From contig JABYQQ010000017.1 of NCBI GenBank assembly GCA_022605405.1, forward strand, positions 992,001-1,056,000: 64,000 nucleotides of DNA, in the 5' to 3' direction. Shown piece after piece: positions 12,001 through 23,615 of this stretch. Every line of letters starts with the position of its first letter. Position 1 is the stretch's first letter. The DNA comes from Earliella scabrosa. Taxonomy: Eukaryota; Basidiomycota; Agaricomycetes; Polyporales; Polyporaceae. The notes beneath the pieces are model-generated. The model made no database searches and was not told where the DNA came from. It was given only the letters and a program-made list of their open reading frames with translations. A program made the position numbers and the translations under genes.

Positions 12001-13068
12001 TGAAGAATTAGTGGACATTGGAACGAAGCACGAAGCTATCAATCGGAGGATGGTCGTCCTGTCCTGTCCCTCTCTGTTAATATTTGATCTTCGAGTTTCA
12101 CGAGAGCGCGCACGACTCCCGATACTTTACAGTCGGTATCCCCAACACCAGGTTCGGAGTCTTGTGCTTCTGAGCGGGGTTGAGGCGCGAGTACATTCAT
12201 CAGTGCCCACAGATACAGGTCAAGCGAGACCTGGCCGTGCGCTTGACGCCGACACCGATGAGCTATTCTACAGAAGTCCTTTGCGGCGGTAGAGAGACAG
12301 CGTTGTAGTGGGCAGTGCCGGACCCATGTCGCTTTATTGATAGATACAGTTAGTAGATTCGGGGAGTTTGGTAGACTGGTCCATCGTTTTTACCGCCAGA
12401 TAGAGGTGGTTGTCGTGGATTTGGTTGAACCTGAGCACATGCGAGCATCGCGTACCCTGAGAAGGCATAGTGTCGATCTCCTAGTTCCCGTCGTACTTCG
12501 GTGCCCGCTATCCATTGTGCTGCATCGCCTGCATCTCCGTCATCTTGGAATGACGCCTTGTGACCCCAGAAGGTTGCGATTGGGACAATGTCTGCAGGAA
12601 GGGACCTCAGATAGCCGCAAAACCTGGATTCCTGTCTAGCTACACACGTTCGTCTGATAGAAACGGGCTACAGATGAATGAAGAGCGGCAACGACTCACA
12701 TCCCGAGTATAACGCGAAACAGTGCATGACCACACAGAGAGAATTGTTTAGGAATGGCTGAAGGGTTAACAGTGTCCAGTACAAAGCGGTGACGGAAGAT
12801 TGCGTGACTAACCTCTCTGCAGATGGGATATGATCATGTCGATTCTGTCGTGCAGAAGGATACCATTGGCTCCAGGAAACTCTTCGAGCATCTGGTTGTT
12901 GCCAGCAACTTACTTCGCTGCACTGCCATTAGGATCGCGAAGCGCCGAGATGCATCAGTCACGATGTCACAGATATATGACAGTTGTCTCGGCTGGCGCG
13001 GGAGCGGACACATCCTGCATTCGCCTAGTTACACGCTACCACTGTACTATCACGCTGTAAACGAGACG
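12001..13068. other. No gene recognised
   Basis: Several plus- and minus-strand frames of 60-100 codons occur, without splice consistency or known motifs. Confidence 0.4.
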
Positions 13069-14246
13069 ATGGCCTCGACCGAGCCGAACCCATACAGACG
13101 CACCCGCACGGACGAGGACAGCACGGAAGTCACGCAAGACCCAGAGCTGTGGCTTCCGGACGGCAACATCGTCGTCATCACCCTCCGAGTGCACCAAAGT
13201 ATTGTTGCACGTCATTCCCTGCAATCAAACTCGCACGTCCCACCTGTACGTCCGCTCTCCAATCTCACGACGATGTTGCCCTGGCCAGACTGCAAATGCT
13301 CACAAGCGAGTCGAAGTGCGAGATGCCCGGCCATTCCGGTGCGTGGAGGAAGACGGACCATCGGTCTGCGTTCGCGTCCTTGGATGACTGGTTTCTTTGC
13401 GACTCGACGTCTCGACGGTGCCCCAGGGCGCTGCCGCCGTCAGGGATCACGATCTAGATGAACGTACTTGGCCATGGAAGCTACTGCCAGGTATCCTCAG
13501 AACAGACATACCCGACCGGCCGAAGACTGGCGCCTTCGCTCGCCCGCAATGATTACCAAGGTCGTTCGCACCGAACTCTTCGTATACCGTCCTAGAAATG
13601 ACCCTCTAATTTGGCCCCCGCCTCTGTTTCCATGAGCGACTATGTCTGGTTGCTCGACGGAAAGACGCCACAGCCGGTAGAGCTTCAAGCTTGTGGAGCT
13701 TATCAACGACTGACCGCTCCTGTCGCTTCAGGACCGTTCGGGGGATCTTCTGCGGCACAACGTGCGTGTATGATGATAGCCTCTGTCACGATGTGCTTCA
13801 TGATTAACTGTGCTCTGAGTTCAGCTACTTCTACGACGAGGCGGCTCCGTTCAACCTCCTCGCGTCGCGAGTCCGCGTCTCTTACGAATACAACATTGAG
13901 GACAGTTCCAACACTCACACGCCTCGCAAGGCACTTCCCTGTCCGCCGCCGACCAACCCCGGCTCATCGCAGGCTGGACCGCACGCATGATCATCCGGTT
14001 CCTCTCCGTCGTGAATGCGACCCCCGCGAGGGGCTGCCGTGGCTCGTGCATGTGCCGGGACGCGGTGGACGGGATCCTGGACGTACACCTCGCGAACGGA
14101 CCCAGGGATCCGGAGGGAGGATATCGTCGTGGCTGGAAGAGCGCTCGACCTGATCTCTGTTCTGGGACGCGAGGGGGCAAGGTTCTGCAGGTCTGACTTC
14201 CGCGGATTTGCGTCCTTCGCACGCTGTGGAGGGGGTGGACGAGCAT
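13069..14246 (+). pseudogene. BTB/POZ-domain protein pseudogene
   Basis: The plus strand starts with a normal BTB opening: DPELWLPDGNIVVI followed, after a short deletion and frameshift, by RVHQSIVARHS. Further pieces of the same family follow in other frames: YFYDEAAPFNLLASRVRVSYEYNIED and TLTRLARHFP (13800-13940), then AVDGILD and REDIVVAGRALDLISVL (14080-14165). These match the layout of Agaricomycete BTB proteins, including the intact one at 60108-61230, so this looks like a decayed distant paralogue. BTB proteins usually act as adaptors through their POZ fold. Multiple frameshifts and stops preclude a functional product. Confidence 0.65.
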
Positions 14247-14957
14247 AAGCGGGCGAAGGACCCGCGTGCACTCCCGGGATTTTTCGCTTGCGGCTGAGGA
14301 ATTCGCGAGGTACATCTTCGCGTATTGGAGCGCAAACTGGATTGACTAGTTAGAGACTGGATCGACCGCGTGAGTCCTTTGTGCCCGCATTGCCATTAAT
14401 GCCGCGCTGACGCATATTTGCATCTCCACAGCGAGATCTTCAGCTCAGGTGCGGACGAGGACGACACCGAAGAGACAGTCAAGAGCACTTTCACTGCCTG
14501 AGTACGGACGCGCCGGGCGGTTTAGCGTAAATCAGGCTAGTTACTAACATCATCGTGGGAGGCCGAGGGGTCGAGTGAAGCGATTATGGTACGCCCAAGG
14601 GGCCCCAGCCGTCAGTCTCCACGCGCGTTGCTGAACACGCCTCTGCAGCCTCCTGTACACCGGCAGGCTCCCGCCACCATGAGCACCAACGCACATGCGT
14701 GGTCATCCCACTAGGGTGTCAAGACCACGGGTGAGCGAGTCAATGAAACCTAGTTGGAGATGAATTTAGAGATGAACGCTTATATTCGTTCCCTCGCCGG
14801 TCCCCTGGTGCTCGGCTTACAACCACTTCGTGAGCTATCTCCTGTTACTTCCTGCAATCTCCGACATACATCACAGATCATCGGTATGCTGCACGTCGGG
14901 CTTCGGCTTTCTGCCAGAGCACATATGTGACGTTGCAATGTGGGTGCTCCCTGTCAA
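14247..14957. other. No gene recognised
   Basis: 3' flank of the BTB remnant and of the minus-strand zinc-finger-like gene. I see no further coding signal. Confidence 0.4.
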
Positions 14958-15351
14958 CTACAGGACAATTGGGTTATATCTATCCGATCCCGGTGGGAGA
15001 GTGAGATCTATGTGTGTAGGACTGGGAGCTACGGTCTCGGGACGAGTACTGCGTGGTTGAGTAGCGGGAAGAAGGGAGAGGAGGGAGAGGTCATCATCGT
15101 AGAAGCAGCTAGTGACCCATTCAAACTTCTTCGGCCATCCTTCGTAACGAGTCCCCTCGTGCCTGCACTTTCTCAGCAAGGGGTAAGAAGCACGACTACA
15201 GATAGATGATGTGTCCTCTCACCTCGACGTACTTGCACCCGAACATGATATTCTTGGACTGCGAGCAGATCTGTATCGTGAGAGCTTTCTCGCATAGAGG
15301 ACATGCGTAATGGTCTTTGGCGGGTCTGGTATAATGCCGGCATCTGGCCAT
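14958..15351 (-). CDS. Small zinc-finger-like (GRF type?) orphan, 107 aa
   Basis: Exon 1 is 15233-15351 (ATG at 15351), the intron is 15163-15232 (gtacgt...gcag, 70 nt) and exon 2 is 14958-15162. Phases agree and give 107 aa. The N-terminal half contains HYACPLCEKALTIQIC, then SQSKN, a further Cys-Lys-His, and an aromatic KKFEW. This resembles the GRF-type zinc finger layout (CxxC, an N-rich turn, a late Cys and an aromatic tail) used for single-stranded nucleic acid binding, but the match is by eye and one ligand is uncertain. The C-terminal half is Pro/Thr-rich and disordered. The gene lies 320 bp downstream of the stop of the larger minus-strand orphan, same orientation. Confidence 0.5.
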
Positions 15352-15670
15352 GTCTGCGGACAATCAAAGTCGAAGGCAACGGCCGCCGCCCAGGCTATAT
15401 AAGAGCCAGAGTGGTAGTCCGTCGGTGGTAGCTGCACAGGGGGAGGCAGGATCCAACCTAACAAAGCCGCCGGCGCAGCATTCCAAATGTGGAAAGCTCC
15501 AGGAGAGTCAGGCGCAGAATCGGTCAAGGTGGTCTGACATGTTACAGGCCTACGATCACCGTCACACCTGCTTCAATCTTTCTGCCCAGAGAAGGATATG
15601 CTCGATAAGTCATGATGAGTTGCGAACTAAGTCTAGATCTACTACGATACAGGGAGGATTCTCCACGGTC

Positions 15671-18544
15671 TCAAGAGCCCGCCTGTGAGTCCGCACGGGA
15701 CGACGGAGCAGGGTCTTCCCCTGTTTCGGACAGGTCGTCACTGCAGCTGTGTTGTTGGGTTCCTGTGGACAGATCGGGAATGTGCACGTTGTCCATGCCC
15801 TCACGGCGCGGTACGAGCGGTCTTGCACGCTTGCTCTCCTTGTCGTCTTCTACATCGAGCATCCTCTTCTTCTGTAAACTATATACGAGAACAAATCAGA
15901 GTCGTACGCGTGTCGCATCGAATTCGGAAGCATCGAACTGACTCACCGCACCGCATTGTGGGAAGGTCCACTCGCCAGGATCTGCACAGTTGACGCAGTC
16001 GAAGTGTCCGCGGCTAGGTCGAGCTTCTGACGAAGCTGAGTCCCGGTGTGAGACTTGAAGACCGATAGCATCCCTTCCTTCCCATAGACCCTTATGCTGC
16101 GGAGTCCAAGGGATGAGTGACAGGTAGCATCGGCCGCAACAGACGACACATACTGTTCCAGGACCTGATAGAAGACCCACAGTATGTCGTCGAGCCACGC
16201 CGCCCATGTACCAGCTTCCATGCACCCGTCTCCACCAGGGGCAGAGCGAGGCCAACACAGCTTGAAGCCGAGGATTACTCCGAATATGGTATCGCGGGGA
16301 TGCATCCAAAGGAGCGCCCAATCGCGCGGTTGCGTGCATGTTGGTCGAATGAGCGCGTTCGGATGGGTGACTGACCCTTTCGGACACTTGAAGCGAGTGG
16401 GTGGTTGAAGTTCAAGCCAATTGTCTACCCAACTTTGGCAGGTCGCGATGGTGGCATCCTTGAGCATGGTACGAGCGGCCGTCGGGGCTCTCAACGGACT
16501 CTACACGTCTCATCTGTGATTAGAAGCAGATGTGCGACGCAAGGCGAGCAACATACCCATTCTTCAATGGTACCCACAACAAGGACTGCAGCCCGGACTA
16601 GTTGCTGCCACTTCGACACATCAGGAGGTAAGTATAGCTTTCTGATTACATCTGCAAAATCGTCCAAAGCCGCAAAGCGCATGACTTCTGAGGAAGAGAT
16701 GAGGCGTGTTAGATTTTGCCTCGGAGGTGTTACAGAGACGCGGGATCTTGGAGGGTCCTCCTGACAGCAAGTATCAGCACCACTGAAGGACGGAGCGCAG
16801 CGTAGAACGTACTGCGGCTAGCCTATCAGTCGCATGTTCGCCCGATACCTTCTTCAGGCTCGAGTCCGCGTCAGGCATAGTTGCCGAAGAGCCATAGTTC
16901 GGGCCTGAAGGACACGAGGAGGTACCGGAGGATGCGTTACGAGAGAGCTGAAGACTACGACCCTCCGGAACAGTCTTCGCGAGACTCTGCGAAGATGCCG
17001 TAGCATGTTTAGCTCCGCCATACGGCATGCTCGTCTGCGATTTGGTTAGATATGAAGATGAGCTGCGGGATACTTCGTACCGCATTGTGATGATCGTGAG
17101 ATGCGGCGGTCGGATTCCCATATGAAACATCTCGACGCTCTGTTCGTGTGGGTGCATTGTCGTAGAACCCGTCGTGCTGTTCCACCTGCGTCGCGCGACA
17201 TTCATCATGGGATGATGCCGGCACAAAGGTTGGTGCAGTTGCGGGCTTATATGTCGTCTTCAAGGATCTGATCAAATTTTCGGCTCCCACATTGCATGGC
17301 ATCGTCACTTACCTCTGACCGAGGAATAGTAGTGCCAGGCATCCCGCGTTCCCCTAGACTTGATTGTACGTGATTCGACGCATATGCACCAAGGTGTTCC
17401 ACAGCCGTCTGACGTACGGAACCCCGACTTGGAGATAAGATGCTCGGACTGAAGCTTAAATGATGAGGGCTGCGTTGACGCGCAAGCCCGGCATCAGCAG
17501 CGACCGGCTCCGCAGAGCGCATGGAATGTAACTAGCAAAATAGCATAGTCAGCGGTCAAACTACATCTGTAGCGGAGTCGTTACCTGTGTAGCGGTACCA
17601 CATCTGTCTTCCGATACCCGTTCCACTTCCGCTATCACGCCCATTCTACTACCGCGATGTGAGAGCAGGAATTGGCGTTCGCCTCCGATTCTGCGGCTGT
17701 CTGCTAAGACATTATCTAAGTCCCTATGTTCATCACGAAATCAGAACGAACTCTCACCAGGTCCAGAGAGGTGGCCCGGCGTGCTCTGCGGACAGGGGCA
17801 CATTCATTCAGTGGTTCGAACGTGTGGTCCGAGGTCAGGACAGGCTTACAGTTATGCGACTCCGGGAGCTTCCAGTTACCTCATTCTGAGAGACGGCGGC
17901 AGTTGGGGCGGGGTACGCTGTCGGTGCAATCCTGACGAGGCCGGAATATTGTTGGATCACATCAGGACCTCGACCGTGATGAGAATCCTGCATGTTCATT
18001 TAGCGACTCGACCGTGTGGCTCGAGGTCAAGACAGGCTTACAGTAGTACAACCTCTGGAGCTTCCGGTCATCTCAATCTGAGAGACCGTGGTTGGGGCGT
18101 GGTATGCTGTCGGTGCAATCCTGACGGCCCCGGAATCTTGTTGAATCACATCAGAACCTTGACTGGGATGTAAGTTGCGAGCAGAAGTCCGCGCGAGTGG
18201 TCTCGGGGTGTCAACTTTGCCTGATGCGTGACCTGGACTGATCATGCTACTCGTAGAGATACCACGAGCCGCGTGTGCAGCAGTAGCATGCGCAGGGGCT
18301 ACTGTCGACGACAGTCCAAATGGTTGCGCGGCTTCACGTGTCGCGAGGTGTGAAGCATGATTCGGGAGATGTTGGAAGGCCCAATCGTATGCTACCCGCT
18401 GACCTCCAGACGGAACCTGCGAGACACATCAACAATGTTCCAACACAATAGACCAAGTACACTCACTTTCTCAGAGGCGCTGGACGCCGAGGCCGTGTCC
18501 CATTCCGAGTCCGAACCATCTTCTTCAACAGCCGCGCGATTCAT
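15671..18544 (-). CDS. Eleven-exon orphan, 777 aa, with duplicated exon
   Basis: Exons from the start are 18467-18544, 18042-18416, 17850-17987, 17758-17785, 17585-17700, 17313-17531, 17081-17257, 16849-17034, 16557-16811, 15947-16500 and 15671-15878. Every junction is GT-AG and in phase, giving 777 aa. The first 440 residues are Ser/Thr/His-rich and probably disordered. The region around residues 440-700 looks globular (RFAALDDFADVIRKLYLPPD, LVRAAVLVVGTIEEW, WLDDILWVFYQVLEQYVSS). The tail is charged with a basic patch (LQKKRMLDVEDDKESKRAR) that could be a nuclear signal. The end of exon 2 and exon 3 are tandem copies of each other (see the repeat entry). No known domain was recognised. The many clean introns indicate a gene under selection rather than chance. 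Confidence 0.65.
17840..18175 (-). repeat. 189-bp tandem duplication of an exon plus intron
   Basis: The block tcggtgcaatcctgacg occurs at 17921 and again at 18110, a period of 189 bp. Similarity covers both the coding part and the following intron: each copy ends in ACT then the donor gtaagcctgtc, followed by ctcg...cacacg. Two neighbouring exons therefore encode near-identical peptides (DVIQQ.SG.VRIAPTAY.AP) separated by duplicated introns. The period is 63 codons and intron phases match, so the duplication keeps the frame. Confidence 0.85.
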
Positions 18545-18696
18545 GTGTAGAAGACGCAGACGGGGGGCATAGAGCAGCACTCCGGATTATATATTGCGAT
18601 CCGGACAAATAAGACAGAATAACTAGGTCACGTAATAACCCATGTCTAGCAAGGGTCGCCATCCTTGATCAGGAGAGGTAAAGAGTCAGATAGTGG

Positions 18697-19163
18697 ACCT
18701 TACACGGGATATTGCCAGATCGAGCGACTTACCTCGTCCTGAGAAGAGACGCCAGTCCTGTTGCTATTGCCTCAAGAGACGATCGTGACAGAGGTGAGCG
18801 CGTATACCCCATCCTCCTCGAGCACACCCCTAGCTACCGGCCTACGTTACTACTCCCGAATGTCGACCCACGAAGAACATGTCACAGAGAGGAGAGAAGT
18901 GAGTACGAGCATCAGGGGACACACAGACTCCGGGTACGCCTCTCACCTATCATCAACAGGCGTCAGCGGGGTCGCATATAGGGCACCACTACAAGATGGC
19001 CGCAAGCAGCTTTGGTGCCATCGGAGATCACTGGACAGCTATCCTTGAGCGATCTGTCGGCATTCTGGGACAGCCACGTGCGTCTACAGCTGCAGGTGGA
19101 GATATGTCTTCGTATCGGGCTAGCGTGGAGATTTTAGGGAGTCTAGATCCTGGCTCAAAGTAA
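18697..19163 (+). CDS. Orphan small gene, 5' end unresolved
   Basis: Three exons join cleanly: one ending at 18793, then 18834-18898, then 18960-19163 with a TAA stop. The introns are 40 and 61 nt. The C-terminal exon encodes a compact segment (SHIGHHYKMAASSFGAIGDHW, AILERSVGILGQPRAS). The first exon can be extended only to an in-frame TAG near 18691, so the start must lie in an upstream exon, perhaps beginning at the ATG near 18641 through a short intron. No domain is recognised. It is divergent from the 777-aa orphan, about 100-150 bp apart, so a bidirectional promoter is plausible. Confidence 0.45.
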
Positions 19164-20472
19164 TCAGGTTAGACGCATCCTGAGCACCTGGAAAAAGGAC
19201 GTACCAACCATCCCGCGGGCTAACAAGATCACCTCTTCCCTTCTTCACATAACCTGAGACAGGAATGGCCGACGGTATTGGCAGCGACCGGAAGAGACCG
19301 CACGACTAGGATTAGGCTATACCTGTTAGATAGGATGAGACCTATTCTCAGCCTAGGCCAGGGTCTTCAGATCGTCGTCAATGGCTCTGCCGCGCTTGTG
19401 CGTCAGTAGCTTAGCGCATTGCTCCAGATCCATAGTGGTGGTTGATTCGCGTCCGACACGAGCTAGCTGCATTATAACAGCGTGAGCGCAACCTCTGAGG
19501 AAGTATGAACTGACCTGTGCTGTCCTTGAGCCATGCAGAACTGCAGCGCAGACCAGAAGTAGGAGAACAGTTCGAGATCGCGAGGTCGAAAGGCAGCCAG
19601 CCTGCGCATGCGCACGCAGTTGGCGGAGCGCTAGACCAAGCACCTCACAACACCGCACAACATTGCACAACATTGGCGCTCCGGAGCCCCGCCCCCGCTC
19701 CGACGCTCGGCGCCTCTACCCAACACAGCCCAGACACCCGACATATCGCCTTCCCTTTCGCTGACACGCGCTCCCAGGTAACACACACTTATCTCAGCGC
19801 GAACTATAGTACCACAACCCCCGTTCACTCGTTCCTTTCCTCCGCATTGGTGCGCCTGTTCTCTCAGCGCCCCCGGCGCGATCCCCGTTGCCCGCCAACA
19901 TGACACAGGTCGGACATTGTGACAGTCCTGAGGGCTCGGACAGCCTCTTGATGGAATGCCATTGGTAAGCGGATGTTTCGATTCTTCCTAGGCTTATTTC
20001 CCCTTACTGATCTTGCCACATTTGGCTCTCTCCTCCACCGTCTTCTGTATGTCCGATAATGTGCCACCCGCCATATGCAATTTCCGCCGCTCTGGTCGGC
20101 ATTGATGACATGCACATCCCAGGAGAACTGCCGCCATCCGGCCATAGTTGTGCCACCCAGCATGCGGCTGTCCGTCTTCTTCTACATAAAGGACGTCCAT
20201 GAACTTCCGGCGCCCATCGTCACCCACAGAGTCAACCGTCATCCATGGCACCGCCCTCTCCCAACCCACCTAGAAGCGGCAATTGCTCTTCTACGACGCC
20301 AGCTGAGTTTGACCAGGGGAGCTCCTGGAACGGTCTTGAGGTGGGTGTGCTGAACTCATTGCGTTCGTGGCTCATCGCTGTGCGATACGTCTAGGGCTCG
20401 AATTTTCGCTGGCACTGCGCCGTGCTCCCAGACACCGGGAAAATTTTGAGATTTGAGCGGCGCACTGATCCA
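19164..20472. other. Possible minus-strand orphan exons
   Basis: The minus strand at 19353-19490 encodes a plausible C-terminal exon (TTTMDLEQCAKLLTHKRGR, ending KTLA) and 19990-20270 an open frame with QPHAGWHNYGRMAAVLLGCAC. I could not close either into a gene. The plus strand shows only short frames. Confidence 0.25.
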
Positions 20473-21749
20473 ATGCGGGGCGAGAAGAAGTCTACTCCAC
20501 GCGCTGCACGGTACACTCCGTATGTCAAGCGTCAGGTGAGTCGGTTTCGTCTCAAGTCTTGATGATGCTGCTGGCTTATAGCGTACCAACAGCTAGATCC
20601 CTGCCGTGACAGAGTTAGCGTAACTGCACTCCCACAAGGGCAGTCGAACTCCCACTCAGGGCAATCTCACGCCGTTGCAGATCTACTAGCCCCTCAAAGA
20701 GCGTTTGACGTCGCTTCCCACCCTCCCACAACTGGGCCTCCTTCCGGCGGTCCGACTGCACTCACGCTCGTCCATTCTCATGACAGTTCTGCGCCTCATC
20801 ATCCTCACGGCCAAGCGCCCCCACCTTCCGCCCCAAATCACAGTCATCCTGGTGGCTACATTCCTGTTCCTTCGTATGCTCAGCCAATATCCACGACCCG
20901 GCTATCATACGCTGCGGAAGAACCCAGAGCCGGACCGGCGTCTGGCGGGGGTCACTTTACGAACCTCCCCTTTCGCAGCATGGCGGCTTCAACTCAGGTC
21001 CAGACGACGAGCAACCCGGCGACATACGGAAGCAGTGTGCCTGGTAACGTAGGCCATCCGGAAGCGCATGCGCAGGGCGGCCACACCGTGGGCGCCGGAT
21101 CTGGGTTGTTGGGAGGGTCTGGTCCAGCAAATGGGAGTACTATAGGTCCCGCAGCAAGTCTGATGAACGCTCACGGAGGGCTCGTTGGGACTGACGCCTC
21201 TGTCACGACACACCAGTATGTAGCCGGCCTCGATGGCTCAGTGATCTGAACTCACGCTTTTCGGACCAGCCCGCCTGTCGTCGCGACGAACACACACGGA
21301 GCCCATCGGTATATCGGCGCCCATTACGCGCACTCACATGGACACGGAGTACACAATCCTCCGATTGCTAATGCTCCTTCGGCTGGACAGACGTACCTTG
21401 CGAGCGCATCCGTTGACCCTGCCCCCGCCCCTGCCCCCGCCCCCGCATCTGGAGCGGTCTCGTCCAGCTCAGGGGACCTGCAGGAATCGTACGCTCCGCC
21501 CGCCGCCGGGCATATGTATGTTCACAGCATGTCTGGAGGACCAGCTAGTACCCCTAGCTACGCCGCAGTCGTTCCTAACTCAGTGGATGGCCACCCGGTT
21601 ACTCGACAACAATATGAACCGCCCGTATATGCTTCGACAGACATTGAGGTATGTTATCCGTCAATTCCACTCAAATCTCGATACCGCTCTGTGCTGATCT
21701 TCTCTGTCTTGAAACGGAACAGGTTTCCGAATGGTTTCGCCAGATTTGA
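20473..21749 (+). CDS. Disordered His/Pro/Ala-rich orphan, 363 aa
   Basis: Exons are 20473-20535, 20593-21215, 21270-21648 and 21723-21749. All junctions are GT-AG with matching phases, giving 363 aa. The protein starts MRGEKKSTPRAARYTPYVKRQ and then becomes rich in His, Pro, Ser and Gly (SAPHHPHGQAPPP, NHSHPGGYIPVPSYAQP, HYAHSHGHGVHNPP, an Ala-Pro repeat AP x6). No folded domain is visible, so it is probably intrinsically disordered; the basic N-terminus could bind nucleic acid. The last exon encodes only VSEWFRQI. The first intron can use two acceptors; the one chosen (20592) keeps the frame open. It lies 220 bp upstream of the SUN-domain gene on the same strand. Confidence 0.55.
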
Positions 21750-21969
21750 GGACTAGAATGCTCCCAAAGTCTGGTCTTTTACTATACGGGGAGATGCGAC
21801 GTGCGCGGATATTAGCGGTAGATATGTAACCCGGCGAATATGCCTATATTATGCACCATCATCTGTGTCAATCGGAAAGTTCTTCTTTCGGAAATTCCGC
21901 AATTGGAGAGGGCAGTTCGCCACATGTATATGAACCACCTATCTTCCCCTCGGCCGAAGTTATGGAGCC

Positions 21970-23083
21970 ATGTCCCAACATCTTCGCCGTGCATTTTCTG
22001 GTCTCGCTGGCTTCACTGCCTCTGTTGCCAAGAAGACAGCAATTGAGCTACGGTACACTGTGTTCTTGAACTGTCGTGTTGTGTGGGAGATGATGCACAT
22101 CGTTGGACACATCCTCACTCGGCATACGATGTTGCAAGTCTATTGGATAATCGCGGTAGTCGTTGCTGTGTCGATGTGCGAACCCTACCTCCATCATATC
22201 AGGACCAAGTGGCAAGGTGAATTATATCAGCGGCTTCGTACTGCATCCAACTGACACTAGGTCTCAATAGACGTTGCATCCCATCAGTCAAGCCTGAGCT
22301 TCTCGGATCTTCTCGGAGGTAGTACTCATTCATGCCGATTATTGACAACACTGCAGCTACTGATTATATGTAGATCTAGATGCACGCATTCGTTTTTGGG
22401 GGGGCATTCATGAGCGCGTAGACGAACTGGAACGATCTGTTCAACTCCACCTCCACTTGGATTCCGTGGGCGCTGCGGACTATGCATCAGCAAGTGCAGG
22501 AGCCTTTGTCGTGGACGCACTCACGTCGCCGACATACACGCGTCACCTCAAGAAAACATCACCCCACTACTATGATGGGCTATGGCTGAAGTCGCCTGTC
22601 TTGGCGTTACTGCCAGAGCTGCAACCAGGTTATTGTTGGGCCATGGCTGGCTCAAGTGGAACGCTCGGAGTAACACTCGCACAAATGATTGAACCGCGTG
22701 CGTTCACAATTGACCACATCGCCAAGCCTCTCTCCCTTCAATACACCAGCGCTCCAAAGAATGGACAAGTTTGGGGAATCTTGCAAGACCCACATGATTT
22801 CAATGGCCCTCTCATAACGTCCCCGGCATCCGATGTCATCGCAGGCCTCGCGAGAGCCAATCCCTACTACCGTAGAACCTTCACTCACTTGGCTAACTTC
22901 ACCTACGACGTTCACGCACTTCGTCCCGTACAGACTTTTCAGGTGTTCGACACTGTGTCTGCCCAGAAGGTCAGGGTTCAAACGGTCGTGTTCAAGTTCA
23001 CGAACAACTGGGGCCACGAGGCCTACACATGCGTGTATCGAGTGCGAGCACACGGTGTAGTGGTGGGGGGAGAGAGTTCTTGA
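21970..23083 (+). CDS. SUN-domain membrane protein
   Basis: Exons are 21970-22216, 22271-22318 and 22374-23083, in phase, encoding 334 aa. Residues 57-74 form one hydrophobic helix (VYWIIAVVVAVSMCEPYL). A short charged helix (HERVDELERSVQLHLHLDS, about 110-128) resembles the coiled-coil neck, and residues about 137-327 are a SUN domain: GAFVVDALTSPTY, a CW core (GYCWAMAGSSGTLGVTLA), FTIDHIAK, NGQVWGILQDP, LANFTYDVHA, PVQTFQVFD and NNWGHEAYTCVYRVRAHG. SUN proteins trimerise and, when in the inner nuclear membrane, bind KASH partners to link nucleus and cytoskeleton. This one is short and lies among orphans, so it may be a lineage-specific paralogue rather than the core Sad1 homologue. Upstream exons are possible but not needed. 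Confidence 0.85.
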
Positions 23084-23615
23084 TGATGAGCCAAATGGCC
23101 TGGCATGACGCACCTCGTATGATACGCCTTATACAAAGGACTACTGTGTATATATATGCATATACAGTGTGTGGCTATATTCTTGCAAAGTACCGGCTAT
23201 TCCCGAAGTGACAGCGCTTACGGTGCCTCACAGCCACCTAGTCACTGTCAGCTGCCAGCACACGCGCTGCGACTCATGGACACGCACGTATCGACGTCTT
23301 GGGAAGTTTCGGGCCTGGGTAAGTAACTGTCTGGACACTCGAGGGTCCCCACTGGCGCATGAGGGCTGATCTCTCTCTCTCTCCTCTCTCTCTCTTATAA
23401 GTACAGGACATCAATGCAAATTGAGCTTCTCGACGCAAGTTCTTAAGGAAACCAAGTCCCCATGCGACGAGCACACCAATTCACATATGTCTTGGGAATC
23501 CACAGGTACGAGTATCTCTATAAACAGCATGTGCGTTTGACGATCGATCCCCACTGAGAGCGCTACACGTCGAAACGTAATGCTCGCTCGATCACTTATT
23601 CTAGACGCCCCATAG
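23084..23615. other. 3' flank with low-complexity runs
   Basis: AT-rich TA/CA repeats follow the SUN gene (23145-23175), and a CT-rich run of about 28 bp lies at 23370-23397. No coding signal is supported. Confidence 0.5.
23370..23397 (+). repeat. CT microsatellite
   Basis: An almost pure CT dinucleotide run broken by one extra C. It has no gene association beyond lying in the intergenic region after the SUN gene. Confidence 0.8.
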
